The translations under genes and the position numbers were made by a program. Of a stretch of DNA of 64,000 bases, positions 24,570 to 33,153 are shown piece by piece; positions within the stretch are counted from its first letter, which is position 1; every line of letters starts with the position of its first letter. The DNA comes from Zhaonella formicivorans (GTDB lineage Bacteria > Bacillota > DUOV01 > Zhaonellaceae): contig NZ_CP085524.1 of assembly GCF_004353525.1 (NCBI RefSeq), positions 1,124,142 through 1,188,141 on the forward strand. The letters are read 5' to 3'. The notes beneath the pieces were generated by a model. It searched no databases and was not told the DNA's origin. It saw nothing but the letters and a program-made list of their open reading frames with translations.

Positions 24570-25712
24570 ATGATCAATGAGCAAAGGTTAGTCGATAATT
24601 TTTTAGCCCTCCTTGCTATCAATAGCCCCTCTAAAAATGAAAGAGCATTGGCTGATTTTATAATCAAACAGCTTAACCAGCTTGGCCTAAAAATACAGGA
24701 AGATAATTCAGCCACCAAAATAGGAGGCAATACCGGAAACCTGCTATGCTTTGTTCCAGCTACAAATGCAGGGTTAAGTCCGCTTTTATTTAGCGCCCAC
24801 CTGGACACCGTTAAACCTACCAAGGGCATTAAACTCCAAAATCAAGATGGCTGGCTTTCCACAGATGGCAAGACCATTTTGGGAGCCGATGACAAAGCAG
24901 GCATCGCAGTGATTTTAGAGATGCTGGCTAGCGTTACAGAACGCCAGCTACCTCATGGAGGGCTGGAAATCGTGCTAACTGTAGCCGAAGAAACAGGGTT
25001 AGAGGGCGCTAAACATTTAAACCGGGAAATGCTGAATGCAAAGGTAGGTTTTGTTCTGGACAGTGGCGATACAGTGGATAGCTATGTAGTGCAAGCCCCT
25101 ACGGAATACGATTTCTATGTAGCCTTACAGGGTAAATCGGCTCATGCAGGAGTAGAACCGGAAAAAGGCATCAACGCTATTCACTGTGCTGCCAAGGCTC
25201 TGGCTAATTTACCGATAGGAAGGGTTGATGAAGCCACTACATGTAACATAGGAAAAATAATAGGAGGTGAAACTACAAATATTGTACCCGAACTGGTCGA
25301 ACTGTGGGGCGAAGTTCGAAGCCTTCAGGACACCCACGCCAAACGTATTCTCAAGACTGTCCGACTGGCTTTTCTACAGGCTGCGAACAGCATGGGAGCA
25401 AAACTGATTTTTAAAGAACAACTAGCGTACCAAGGATTTGATTTGGCCGACAAGCGAGTATTAAAGGAACTTCTGGCGGCGGCTGCCCAAAACGTCAATT
25501 TGCAAGTGCGCCCAGTCACCCGGGGAGGAGGCAGCGATGCTAATGTCCTTAATGCATACGGAATTTGCACAACCAATTTAGGGTTGGGAATAAAAGCTGA
25601 ACATTCTGTTCACGAAAAGATTTCTTTAGCCGATCTGATTTCTGCAGCAAATTTGGTCACTTCAATTGTTGAGGTTTTGCCTGGGCTGTCAAAGCACCTT
25701 TATTCAATTTGA
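24570..25712 (+). CDS. M20 family tripeptidase-like peptidase (PepT-2/YqjE type)
   Basis: 380 residues. A di-zinc aminopeptidase-like fold: metal motifs SAHLDTV (about 80-86), GADDKAG (about 110-116) and catalytic EETGLEG (about 146-152). A lid domain (about 185-295) contains GKSAHAGVEPEKG. The C-terminus HSVHEKIS supplies the last His ligand. This subfamily is annotated peptidase T-like; the true substrate is not known. GAGGTAACA precedes the ATG. Confidence 0.9.
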   Translation: MINEQRLVDNFLALLAINSPSKNERALADFIIKQLNQLGLKIQEDNSATKIGGNTGNLLCFVPATNAGLSPLLFSAHLDTVKPTKGIKLQNQDGWLSTDGKTILGADDKAGIAVILEMLASVTERQLPHGGLEIVLTVAEETGLEGAKHLNREMLNAKVGFVLDSGDTVDSYVVQAPTEYDFYVALQGKSAHAGVEPEKGINAIHCAAKALANLPIGRVDEATTCNIGKIIGGETTNIVPELVELWGEVRSLQDTHAKRILKTVRLAFLQAANSMGAKLIFKEQLAYQGFDLADKRVLKELLAAAAQNVNLQVRPVTRGGGSDANVLNAYGICTTNLGLGIKAEHSVHEKISLADLISAANLVTSIVEVLPGLSKHLYSI

Positions 25713-25731
25713 AAAGGAAAGGAGATATACA

Positions 25732-25866
25732 ATGCGTTTAAAAGTGACTGAACCATTTGAAATTCCAAACCGTACTGAACACCCTGAAATCGCTCCTCCG
25801 GAGATACCATTTGAAAATCAACCTTTAAAACTACCTAGCAAACAAGATTCCGCAGGCTATAGGTAG
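25732..25866 (+). CDS. 44-residue proline-rich small protein
   Basis: A perfect AAAGGAGATATACA leader precedes ATG 25732, 19 bp after the peptidase stop. The product is Pro/Glu-rich (IPNRTEHPEIAPPEIPFENQPL) and ends SAGYR. It is followed by a strong hairpin. It might be a spore or cell-surface micropeptide, but no family is recognised. The longer frame from 25666 overlaps the peptidase gene. Confidence 0.6.
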   Translation: MRLKVTEPFEIPNRTEHPEIAPPEIPFENQPLKLPSKQDSAGYR

Positions 25867-25890
25867 AAACAAGACGCCTATACTATTCTG

Positions 25891-25917
25891 AGGCTGCTGA
25901 CGAACGGTCAGCAGCCT
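25891..25917 (+). terminator. Hairpin after the small gene
   Basis: AGGCTGCTGAC (25891-25901) pairs perfectly with GTCAGCAGCCT (25907-25917). The following sequence (AATCTGTT) is only weakly T-rich, so it may be a poor terminator or a 3'-end stabiliser. Confidence 0.6.
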
Positions 25918-26047
25918 AATCTGTTAAGGATATTATATTTAATTAACGCAGGGTTGCTCGGTACTGCTAGACAAGCTACAATAAGTTAAAAGCAAGGTGT
26001 TTGAAAAAGGGAATGTTGGTAAAGTTTATTTGTTGGGAGGCGCAAGT

Positions 26048-26665
26048 TTGAACAGCAAGCAAGAATATATTCACCACTTTATCAAAGCCAAAAATCCTCA
26101 ATTAGAGGTTATTGCCCAGGAAGAAAAAACACGTAATGATGTTTGCCCGTCTATAGGTCTGGATATTGGCAATTTCTTATACCTATTGATTAAAATTCTT
26201 CAGGCACGAAAGGTGTTGGAGTTCGGGACATGCCTTGGCTATTCTACAATCTGGTTGGCCCAAGCGCTGGAAACTACTAACGGTAATTTAACAGCTATCG
26301 AAGTTTCAAGCCGCTTAGCGGCCGAAACTGCCGAAAATGTTAGAAAGGCTGGTTTAAGCCATAGGGTTGAAATTATTTGCGGACGAGCCGATGAACTAAT
26401 TGACAAAATGCCTGGCCCCTTTGACATTATCCTGCAGGATGCCGCCAAAGACATTTACTTGCCAATGCTTGATAAGTGTGTAGAAAAATTACGACCCGGC
26501 GGTTTATTAATTTCCGACGACGTGCTTTTCCCTATCCTAAAAGTGCGCAAAAAGCAACAGGAACTGCTAGAAGCTTATAATAGAGCGCTGTTTCAACATC
26601 CTCAATTAGAGAGCACCATTTTACCATTGGGCGACGGACTGGCAATAAGTAGAAAAAAAACCTAA
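26048..26665 (+). CDS. O-methyltransferase, family 3 (CCoAOMT type)
   Basis: 205 residues from TTG 26048 (GGGAGG 7 nt upstream). SAM-binding motif VLEFGTCLGYSTIWLAQAL at about 57-75; later DIILQDAAKDIYLPMLDK and GGLLISDDVLF match the metal-dependent catechol/caffeoyl-CoA methyltransferase family. The normal metal Asp is at DIILQDAAK. Often found near peptidase U32 genes; here it is alone. Substrate unknown. Confidence 0.87.
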   Translation: MNSKQEYIHHFIKAKNPQLEVIAQEEKTRNDVCPSIGLDIGNFLYLLIKILQARKVLEFGTCLGYSTIWLAQALETTNGNLTAIEVSSRLAAETAENVRKAGLSHRVEIICGRADELIDKMPGPFDIILQDAAKDIYLPMLDKCVEKLRPGGLLISDDVLFPILKVRKKQQELLEAYNRALFQHPQLESTILPLGDGLAISRKKT

Positions 26666-26686
26666 ATATAAATGCAAAAAATACAA

Positions 26687-26711
26687 AAACCCTTCCCGAA
26701 AAGAAGGGTTT
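26687..26711. terminator. Bidirectional terminator
   Basis: AAACCCTTC (26687-26695) pairs with GAAGGGTTT (26703-26711). T-rich sequence on the minus side (TTTTTGTATTTTTT) makes it a good terminator for the minus-strand small gene; it also ends the methyltransferase. Confidence 0.8.
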
Positions 26712-26718
26712 AACTGTA

Positions 26719-26856
26719 TTATTTTGAGGGAAATTTTTTTTCGAAATCAATACCAGGACCGCCAATGGTTCTTGTTTTACCGGCCGGGGAACCGCCGCTT
26801 TGCTTTTGCCTGCCGGTAATGCGTTTGCTTGCTTTGTCGATTTCTTTGGCAACCAC
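26719..26856 (-). CDS. 45-residue basic small protein
   Basis: GTG start at 26856 with AGGAGG 7 nt upstream. The product is Lys/Arg/Gly-rich (VAKEIDKASKRITGRQ, GGSPAGKTRTIGGP) and ends FPSK. Too short for standard cutoffs. The T-tract terminator follows directly. It has a clean ribosome site and no competing frame with a site. I do not recognise the family. Confidence 0.6.
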   Translation of the reverse strand: MVAKEIDKASKRITGRQKQSGGSPAGKTRTIGGPGIDFEKKFPSK

Positions 26857-26922
26857 TTTTATTCCTCCTGCGGTAATAAATTTGAACAATAAATTATTTT
26901 TAGTATGTCAACATCATTAGTT

Positions 26923-27402
26923 TTAATACACTAAATCCTCAGGCTTTGTGCTTGCCCCCAATCTAATCTGGTTGCGGCATAGTATCAGGGTATTATCTTT
27001 TAAGCGCGAGAAAATCCAATTTAAAAATCTTAAATTATTCCGGTCATTTACAATCTCTTCCGGGAGATAAGCCGCATAGATATCAATGAAATTCTGAAAA
27101 GCCTGGAAATCCGATTTTTGTAAAATTTTTTGCAGTTTTTTCTCAATAAACTCTGGTAAAGGTTCCCCTGCATTGTGGCCTTTAGCCTCCAATATGGTGT
27201 GCTGCAACGTTTCAAGCACACTTTCCCATTCCCGTGGGGTATACAGTTCCCGTGGTTTGCTTAATTTAATGTAGCCATTGTAATCCATCCTGGCTATTTC
27301 CGCCAAAAGTTCACTTAACTTGGTCTGCAAATTATTATTTATAATTATACTCTCAACTTCTTTCAGCGTCAGTTTACAAGGATCCAAAAACAGCAAACCC
27401 AC
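26923..27402 (-). CDS. Uncharacterised 159-residue helical protein
   Basis: Mostly helical and acidic to neutral, with LSELLAEIARMDYNGYIKLS and a C-terminal LILCRNQIRLGAS. No signal peptide. The start is uncertain: GTG 27402 or a nearby TTG, with a GAAGGGG site about 11 nt away. The next gene on the plus strand is the YjcZ-like micropeptide, so it is divergent. Family not recognised. Confidence 0.55.
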   Translation of the reverse strand: MGLLFLDPCKLTLKEVESIIINNNLQTKLSELLAEIARMDYNGYIKLSKPRELYTPREWESVLETLQHTILEAKGHNAGEPLPEFIEKKLQKILQKSDFQAFQNFIDIYAAYLPEEIVNDRNNLRFLNWIFSRLKDNTLILCRNQIRLGASTKPEDLVY

Positions 27403-27616
27403 TCTTCAACCGGCCCCTTCCATTTTTAACTTGTTTAGCCTACTTAATTATTTTTGTATCACAATTTTATAACATCGTAACCGAAAGTTTTGTCGATTAT
27501 TGTATTATTAAAAAATTTTTTTAATTTGCGTGAGCAGTTACCATCCGGGCCGCAGGAGAATAGTATGTAGTAGGTTAAAACCTCAACCAATTACTTATAC
27601 AAAGGAGGCTAATACT

Positions 27617-27694
27617 ATGGCAGACGGCTTTGTTTGGAACAACTGGGCATTTGCAGTATTTTTAATTCTGGTTCTTCTTATTTTCTCTAACTAA
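27617..27694 (+). CDS. 25-residue membrane micropeptide, YjcZ/SscA-like
   Basis: ATG 27617 has AAAGGAGG 7 nt upstream. The product MADGFVWNNWAFAVFLILVL-like has a short aromatic head and one hydrophobic helix, as in the YjcZ family of tiny sporulation proteins. It is followed by a terminator and so is a stand-alone gene. Spore-related function is by analogy; no mother-cell promoter was identified. Confidence 0.65.
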   Translation: MADGFVWNNWAFAVFLILVLLIFSN

Positions 27695-27723
27695 TAACCA
27701 AAACATTAATTAGCCACATTAGA

Positions 27724-27752
27724 AGCCTCAAGCGCTGAACTTGGGGCTTTTT
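27724..27752 (+). terminator. Terminator of the micropeptide gene
   Basis: AGCCTCAAG (27724-27732) pairs with CTTGGGGCT (27740-27748), then five T. Confidence 0.85.
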
Positions 27753-27935
27753 CCTTTGATCAGCTAAAACGTACAGATGTTACAGCGGGTATGTGACAAT
27801 TTAGCTAAAAGCTCGTTCGAGAGTACCGCATTGATTAAAAAATACTTGTCGCTTTACATAGGATTTAAGTATTATTAAAATATTATTGGTATCTAAGTGG
27901 CAAAAATTAGTTGAGTTGCAGTTAAGGGTGGTATA

Positions 27936-30155
27936 ATGAAAAATTTATTTAGACCGCTGAAAGAGTATCTACCCCTGATAAAAACCTTTGCCAGCGCTGC
28001 AGCAGTTTTTCTTTTGGCCAAATTTGTTGCGCCATATTTTATTTTTCCAGGTTCCAGTTATTTAGAGATACATACAACTTTAGAATTATTCAGCGTTTTT
28101 GTAGCTCTGGCTACCTTTGCCGTTTCCTGGTTTTCCTATCCGGAATCAAAGGACAACAATGTGCTAATTTTGGGAATAGGGTTTTTAAGTTTTGGCTTAA
28201 TTGACTATTTTCACACAATGACTTATAAAGGGATGCCTTCGCTGCTTTTATTGCCCAGTTCTCCGGAAAAAGCAACTTTATTCTGGATTATTGGCAGGTT
28301 AACGGAAGCATGCACATTCCTTTTAACAGCAATTTCAGAAAAATTAAAGCCAATTAAAATTAACCGTGTGCTCGCTTTGGCCTGTTCTGTTGTCTGGTCG
28401 ACAGCTGTTTTGTTGACGGTTTCCTATTATCCCCACTTGTTACCTCCCATGTATATCAGCGGTGTCGGACTAACCGCAACTAAAATTACTTTGGAATATG
28501 TCGTTATTGCCCTAAACCTCATAACTTTGTTTTTGCTGATCAGACGCCAAACAAGCAATGATCTGCTTTTCGTCAAAGCATTGCTGGTAAGTATTTTTAG
28601 CGAATTATCATTTACCCTTTACATCAGCGTTTATGACAGCTATAATTTTTTGGGCCATATCTACCGAATTATTACATACAGCTTGTTTTTTCAGTCTGTT
28701 TTTATTACCAGCGTCAAGGGACCTTACCTTGAGATGCAGTACATTTTAAAAAGCCTGCCCCTTCCCGTGCTTACTTTCAGTCGAACTGGTCATGTGCAAT
28801 TTAGCAATCAAGCATTTAGTGACTTTTCCGGGTACAATGCCAGAGAATTAGAAGGGCTGCATTTTACAGCTTTAGCCGGAAAACTCTTTAGCAAGGAAGA
28901 CTTACCGTTGCTCCGTGCGGGAAATGCCTTGTCCAGCAAAAAAATCACTGTAGACCATCGCCTCCATTTACAACATAAAAACGGTGAAACCAAACCTATA
29001 ATGGTGGAACATTATCCCCTGCTTCGCAGTGGTAAACGCCAGGATGGGATTCTGTCTATTTTTTATGATTTGCAGGACAAAATCAAGTTACACACATTCC
29101 AACAGCGTTTTAATTTCATTGTAGATGCTATGCAATCGGGGCTGCTGGCCGTAGATAACAGCCTGACCATTACCGCATTTAATAAAGCGGCGGAAAGAAT
29201 TTTAGGGTTAAAGGCTGAGCAGGTTTTGGAACGTAACTTTAAAGATATCTTCCCGCCTCAAAGTGCTTTATATATTTTAGCAGATACATTTGCTACAGGA
29301 ACCGAGTACAAAAATTATCCTGTTGGCATTGCCGAAGCCAATTTGGAACTGGATGTTGAAACTTCCCTGGTTAAAGATGACATTGGAAACACCATTGGTG
29401 CCATGATTATTTTTAATGACGTTACTGCCTTGCGCCGGTTGCAGGGAAAAATGCATCGCCTGGAAAAGTTAAAGCTGATTGGAGAAATGGCTGCCTGCAC
29501 GGCCCATGAAATAAAAAATCCCCTCACCACTATTAAGGGATTTACACAGGTTTTACAAAAAAAATGCGATGAACTTGCATTACATGCTGAAAAAGAATTC
29601 GCCAGTATTATTCTCTCAGAGGTGGATCGACTGAATAAATTGCTTCAAGATTACTTGCTGTTGGCTAAACAACCTCAGGAAGAACTCTCCGAAGTATCAC
29701 TACCTGAACTGCTTGAGGTCATATACAAAATGATTAAAGCAGAAGCTGTTCAGCATAATGTTAAGGTTATAAAGAAGGTTAGCGATGTTTTGCCACCTGT
29801 ATCAGGCAATCCTGAACAATTGAAACAAGTGTTTTTAAACCTGGGTTTTAATGGGTTGCAGTCAATGCTTAAAGAAGGTGGAACGCTAACCATCAGCGCT
29901 AACCTAACAGGTGATTTTATTGAAATTGCTTTTCATGACACCGGCTGTGGCATACCCTGCCAAAACATCCCAAAGCTCTTCGAACCTTTTTACACTACCA
30001 AAGAAAATGGTACCGGTTTAGGGCTTCCAATCTCCCTTAAAATTGTGCAGGAACATGGGGGTGAAATTAAAGTAGAGAGCGAGGTAGGCAAGGGCTCATC
30101 TTTCAAAGTGCTTTTACCTGTTACATACCCTAAAGCAGAAAGGTTAGTTAATTAA
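27936..30155 (+). CDS. Membrane sensor histidine kinase with MASE3, two PAS and kinase domains
   Basis: 739 residues. A seven- to eight-helix MASE3 sensor (about 15-265) is followed by two PAS domains (about 275-385 and 395-500), a HisKA domain with an intact H box ACTAHEIKNPLTTIKGF (about 523) and HATPase with GNGLQSM-type N box, GCGIPC and GTGLGLPIS. No response regulator is adjacent, as is usual for the kinases that feed the Spo0 system in Clostridia, so a role in sporulation initiation is possible. The MASE3 ligand is unknown. GGGTGG lies 4 nt before ATG. Confidence 0.88.
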   Translation: MKNLFRPLKEYLPLIKTFASAAAVFLLAKFVAPYFIFPGSSYLEIHTTLELFSVFVALATFAVSWFSYPESKDNNVLILGIGFLSFGLIDYFHTMTYKGMPSLLLLPSSPEKATLFWIIGRLTEACTFLLTAISEKLKPIKINRVLALACSVVWSTAVLLTVSYYPHLLPPMYISGVGLTATKITLEYVVIALNLITLFLLIRRQTSNDLLFVKALLVSIFSELSFTLYISVYDSYNFLGHIYRIITYSLFFQSVFITSVKGPYLEMQYILKSLPLPVLTFSRTGHVQFSNQAFSDFSGYNARELEGLHFTALAGKLFSKEDLPLLRAGNALSSKKITVDHRLHLQHKNGETKPIMVEHYPLLRSGKRQDGILSIFYDLQDKIKLHTFQQRFNFIVDAMQSGLLAVDNSLTITAFNKAAERILGLKAEQVLERNFKDIFPPQSALYILADTFATGTEYKNYPVGIAEANLELDVETSLVKDDIGNTIGAMIIFNDVTALRRLQGKMHRLEKLKLIGEMAACTAHEIKNPLTTIKGFTQVLQKKCDELALHAEKEFASIILSEVDRLNKLLQDYLLLAKQPQEELSEVSLPELLEVIYKMIKAEAVQHNVKVIKKVSDVLPPVSGNPEQLKQVFLNLGFNGLQSMLKEGGTLTISANLTGDFIEIAFHDTGCGIPCQNIPKLFEPFYTTKENGTGLGLPISLKIVQEHGGEIKVESEVGKGSSFKVLLPVTYPKAERLVN

Positions 30156-30302
30156 CCTGAGCAACCTTTCTCCAGCGCCTTGCTTTCATGTTGAATCCAT
30201 TTATTAAGTGTTGGAAATAATATTTGCTGGTTTTTTGCTGTTTACTCAGGTAACATTAAAAAACAAATGGCAATTATAAATTATTAAATAAGGGTGATGA
30301 TT

Positions 30303-30548
30303 TTGATTACCAAAGAACTCATCGAACGTATCAATTATTTGTCCAGAAAACAGCGCGCAGAAGGGTTAACAAAAGAAGAGTCGGCAGAACAAGCTCAGTT
30401 ACGCCGCACTTATATCGAGGCTATAAAGAGCCAGGTACGCTCCAGCCTGGAAGCCGTTAAAAACGCTCACCAGGAACACACCCATGAGCCACTGCATGAT
30501 CATAAATCAAGCAAGTGTTCTTGTTCTTCAAACTGCAACTGCCATTAA
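30303..30548 (+). CDS. DUF896 (YnzC) protein with a Cys/His-rich tail
   Basis: About 81 residues from TTG 30303 (AAGGGTG 6 nt upstream; the ATG at 30297 is too close). Residues 1-60 are a DUF896 three-helix core (IERINYLSRKQRAEGLTKEE, LRRTYIEAIKSQVRSS). The tail HEPLHDHKSSKCSCSSNCNCH is not part of YnzC and is rich in Cys and His, so it could bind metal. Family function is not known (linked to SOS response in Bacillus). Sits downstream of the MASE3 kinase. Confidence 0.8.
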   Translation: MITKELIERINYLSRKQRAEGLTKEESAEQAQLRRTYIEAIKSQVRSSLEAVKNAHQEHTHEPLHDHKSSKCSCSSNCNCH

Positions 30549-30594
30549 AGAAAACAAGGATTGCAGAGCAAAACTAGTATTCCCATAAAAATAA

Positions 30595-30632
30595 CCCGGA
30601 AAGTTCCGGGTTCAAACTCCGGACTTTCCGGG
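30595..30632 (-). terminator. Terminator of bioY
   Basis: CCCGGAAAGTTCCGG (30595-30609) pairs with CCGGACTTTCCGGG (30619-30632), nearly perfect, followed on the minus strand by TATTTTTATG. A shorter internal palindrome (AACCCGGAA/TTCCGGGTT) competes with it. Confidence 0.75.
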
Positions 30633-30681
30633 CTGAGATTGTAAAAAAGTTTCTAAAAAAGTTAAAGTTTATCGACGAAAA

Positions 30682-31257
30682 CTATTTTGCGGTTGTCAAT
30701 TTGATATTGGCAAACTGTAATCTCTTACACAAAACAAAACTCAAATAAGCGGCAACGAATCCCTTAACTAAATCAGGAATTATAAAAGGCAACATGCCAA
30801 GCTTAACAACTGTTGGAAAATCAATAGGCTTACCCAAGTAAAAATTGAACAAGAACCAGAAGTAAAACAAACCCACTGCGTAAATTATAACAAGACCCAG
30901 CATATTGGCTACAGCATGAGTAAGTAGACTTGCAGATTTAAGCTCAACGATTTTACCGATTACATAGGCGGCAACTATAAAACCTAACAAAAACCCAAAA
31001 CTAGGCTGCAACACATAGCTTAAGCCCCCAAAGGGCGCTTGCGCAAATACCGGCAGTCCCAATAACCCCATTAAAACATACAAGCCCATGCTGGTAGCAG
31101 CCAGCCGGCTGCCTAAAACCCCTCCGGCCAACATCACCATGAAAGGCAATAAACTAAACGGGATTATACCGCTGGTGAAGCGGAAAAACACAGCAGTGGC
31201 AACTGTCAAAGCGGTAAAAAGGGCTACATGTGTAATATCTTGTACCGAAAAACGCAC
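30682..31257 (-). CDS. bioY: BioY, biotin ECF transporter S component
   Basis: 191 residues, about six membrane helices, with the BioY signatures MLAGGVLGSRLAATSMGLYVLMGLLGLPVF and GGLSYVLQPSFGFLLGF and the C-terminal LVKGFVAAYLSFVLCKRL. Binds biotin in the membrane and works with a shared EcfAAT module. GTG start. It is 46 bp downstream of bioB and so shares its BirA-controlled promoter. Confidence 0.93.
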   Translation of the reverse strand: MRFSVQDITHVALFTALTVATAVFFRFTSGIIPFSLLPFMVMLAGGVLGSRLAATSMGLYVLMGLLGLPVFAQAPFGGLSYVLQPSFGFLLGFIVAAYVIGKIVELKSASLLTHAVANMLGLVIIYAVGLFYFWFLFNFYLGKPIDFPTVVKLGMLPFIIPDLVKGFVAAYLSFVLCKRLQFANIKLTTAK

Positions 31258-31303
31258 TATCAGAATACCTCCTCACATTATCATTAGGTAATTTAATAGG
31301 TAA

Positions 31304-32281
31304 TTAATATTTCAGACCTAAAGCATTTAACATAGCTAAATCTTTAGCAGTTTCATCTCCCGGTATTGTTAAGTATCCACCTACTATTAAAGCATTTAAT
31401 CCGGCCAAAAATCCTAAAGGCTGCAAATCACCTAAATTAAGTTCTCTTCCGCCAGCAAATCTGATAATCTTCCCAGGCAAAACAAAGCGAAAAAGAGCAA
31501 AAGTTTTTAGAATCTCTAGAGGAGCCAGTCTCTCCTGCCCTGCCAATTTTGTACCCGGGTGGGGATATAAAATATTAATAGGCACTGAATCAACCTGAAG
31601 GTCCCTAAGTGCAAAAGCTAACTCCAACCGCTGCTGTGGGCTTTCGCCCAGCCCAATTATACCACCGCAACAAACTTCCATTCCTGCTTCTTTGGCAATC
31701 TTTACAGTAGCAACCCTATCTTCATATGAATGAGTAGTTACCACCTTAGGGAAAAAGGACTTACTGGTTTCCAGGTTATGATTGTAACGAGTAACCCCCG
31801 CATTTTTTAGAGCTTTTGCAGCCTCCCGGGTCAAAGTTCCCAAACAAGCGCACAACTTTAAATTAGTTTCGTTGCGAAGCCTCTCGTAAATTTGTATGAT
31901 TTTTTTAAAATGAGGGTCGTTATGACTGATTCCATAACCCTGTATTACCAAATCAAAGTGGTGAGCGCCAGTTGCTTCCATGGCCTTCGCCTTATTTAAA
32001 ATTACTTCTTCATCCAACAAGTCGTAAGTCAAAATGTCAGCATGATGAAAAGCTGATTGAGCGCAAAATGCGCAGTCTTCAGAACATCCTCCCGATTTAG
32101 CATTAATAATGCTGCAAACTTCTACTCTATCCCCCGTAAACTTTTCTCTAATTTGATTGGCATAAGCTAAAAGAAAGTAAACATCGCTACCATTGATTTT
32201 TTCTAACTTTAGAGCCTCTTCAAAAGTAATCTTTCCCCCCTGTAATATCTTTTCTCCCAAATCAAATATTAGTGGATTCAT
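31304..32281 (-). CDS. bioB: Biotin synthase
   Basis: A radical SAM enzyme of 325 residues that inserts sulfur into dethiobiotin. The 4Fe-4S cluster motif CSEDCAFCAQS (Cys triad) is near residue 55; the auxiliary [2Fe-2S] ligands lie in NLKLCACLGTLT and EVCCGGIIGLGE. AAAGGGG precedes ATG 32281; the longer start (32311) would place the BirA operator inside the gene, so the short start is chosen. No bioA/D/F genes are visible, so dethiobiotin must come from elsewhere. Confidence 0.95.
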   Translation of the reverse strand: MNPLIFDLGEKILQGGKITFEEALKLEKINGSDVYFLLAYANQIREKFTGDRVEVCSIINAKSGGCSEDCAFCAQSAFHHADILTYDLLDEEVILNKAKAMEATGAHHFDLVIQGYGISHNDPHFKKIIQIYERLRNETNLKLCACLGTLTREAAKALKNAGVTRYNHNLETSKSFFPKVVTTHSYEDRVATVKIAKEAGMEVCCGGIIGLGESPQQRLELAFALRDLQVDSVPINILYPHPGTKLAGQERLAPLEILKTFALFRFVLPGKIIRFAGGRELNLGDLQPLGFLAGLNALIVGGYLTIPGDETAKDLAMLNALGLKY

Positions 32282-32294
32282 CCCAAAACCCCTT

Positions 32295-32326
32295 TTGTTA
32301 ACCAATTTCATACTTCAGGTTAACAT
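32295..32326 (-). promoter_or_regulatory. BirA operator of bioBY
   Basis: TTGTTAACC (32295-32303), 14 bp, GGTTAACAT (32318-32326): this is the BirA box in form and spacing. It lies between the -10 element and the bioB start. A weaker second site with the same 14-bp spacing (32374-32382 and 32397-32405) overlaps the -35 region. BirA-biotinyl-AMP would shut the operon when biotin is ample. Confidence 0.85.
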
Positions 32327-32351
32327 TTCATGTAAATTTATTGACTGTTTT

Positions 32352-32380
32352 ATTATATGGTATTATTATGCATACGTCAA
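32352..32380 (-). promoter_or_regulatory. bioBY promoter
   Basis: On the minus strand: TTGACG (-35, 32375-32380), a 17-bp spacer, TATAAT (-10, 32352-32357). The BirA operator starts about 26 bp after the -10. Confidence 0.8.
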
Positions 32381-32458
32381 CTAGCAGAAATTTAAAGGTT
32401 AACATTTAGACCGCAATCAGGGTAGAAATTTATTCTACCCTATGCACTGGCCGTATAA

Positions 32459-32521
32459 TCAATTCAATGCATCTTTAAATCGCTGTACAAAATCTCGTAC
32501 TGCCTTCTCCATTCCATGGCG
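32459..32521 (-). pseudogene. trpA: Remnant of the trpA 3' end
   Basis: Directly after trpF is a short frame ending TGA at 32459 whose translation R-H-G-MEKAVRDFVQRFKDALN looks like the C-terminal helix of tryptophan synthase alpha (typical AVRDFVRSLKDAL ending). An in-frame TAA precedes it, and trpB and the rest of trpA are absent. A hairpin (32418-32441) follows. The similarity is short (17 codons), but position immediately downstream of trpF is where trpB-trpA belong. Confidence 0.5.
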
Positions 32522-32527
32522 TTATGA

Positions 32528-33142
32528 TTATTCCCCTGCTGCCCTCACTTTCTTTATAAATTGCTGAATTAAAACCGGATCCTTGACCCCGTTAGTTTCT
32601 ACCCCCGAAGACACGTCCACTCCATATGGCCTTACAACTTGAACGGCCTGTTCTACGTTGCCTGGGTGAAGTCCCCCGGCCAAAATAACTTTATACCCTT
32701 GTTGCACCGCCATTTTAGCCAAAGTCCAGTCACAGGTCTTACCAGTACCCCCATAACTTCCAGGGCTGGAAGCATCAAGCAGGTAAGCGTCAACAGCAAA
32801 ATCTTGAAGCTGCAGCAAATCTTCTCCGCTTTGGATCCTGAACCCTTTCCAAACAGGAACTCTCCAAATGGCGCAGTATTCAGGGGGTTCATCGCCGTGA
32901 AACTGCAAAGCTGTCAATCCGGCATAAGTTAAAATGCTCTTGACTTCATCCCGGGGACAATTGACAAACACTCCCACTTTGTAAACTGTTTCCGGTAATA
33001 AGCTGCAAATCTTCCTTGCCAGATCGGGGGTAATCTGCCGTTTGCTTAAAGCAAAAACGAACCCAAGAGCATTAGCTCCACAGCTCACAGCTGTTTGAGC
33101 GTGTTCCAAGCTGGCAATGCCGCAAATTTTTAAAAAAGTCAT
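32528..33142 (-). CDS. trpF: Phosphoribosylanthranilate isomerase
   Basis: 204 residues, TIM barrel. Isomerises PRA to CdRP. Start MTFLKICGIASLEHA; LQFHGDEPPEYC, the phosphate-binding LAGGLHPGNVEQAV and GVDVSSGVETNGVKDP are family blocks. GGGTGGGAA precedes ATG 33142; the frame open to 33202 overlaps trpC and is rejected. Last intact gene of the trp operon. Confidence 0.95.
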   Translation of the reverse strand: MTFLKICGIASLEHAQTAVSCGANALGFVFALSKRQITPDLARKICSLLPETVYKVGVFVNCPRDEVKSILTYAGLTALQFHGDEPPEYCAIWRVPVWKGFRIQSGEDLLQLQDFAVDAYLLDASSPGSYGGTGKTCDWTLAKMAVQQGYKVILAGGLHPGNVEQAVQVVRPYGVDVSSGVETNGVKDPVLIQQFIKKVRAAGE

Positions 33143-33153
33143 TATTCCCACCC

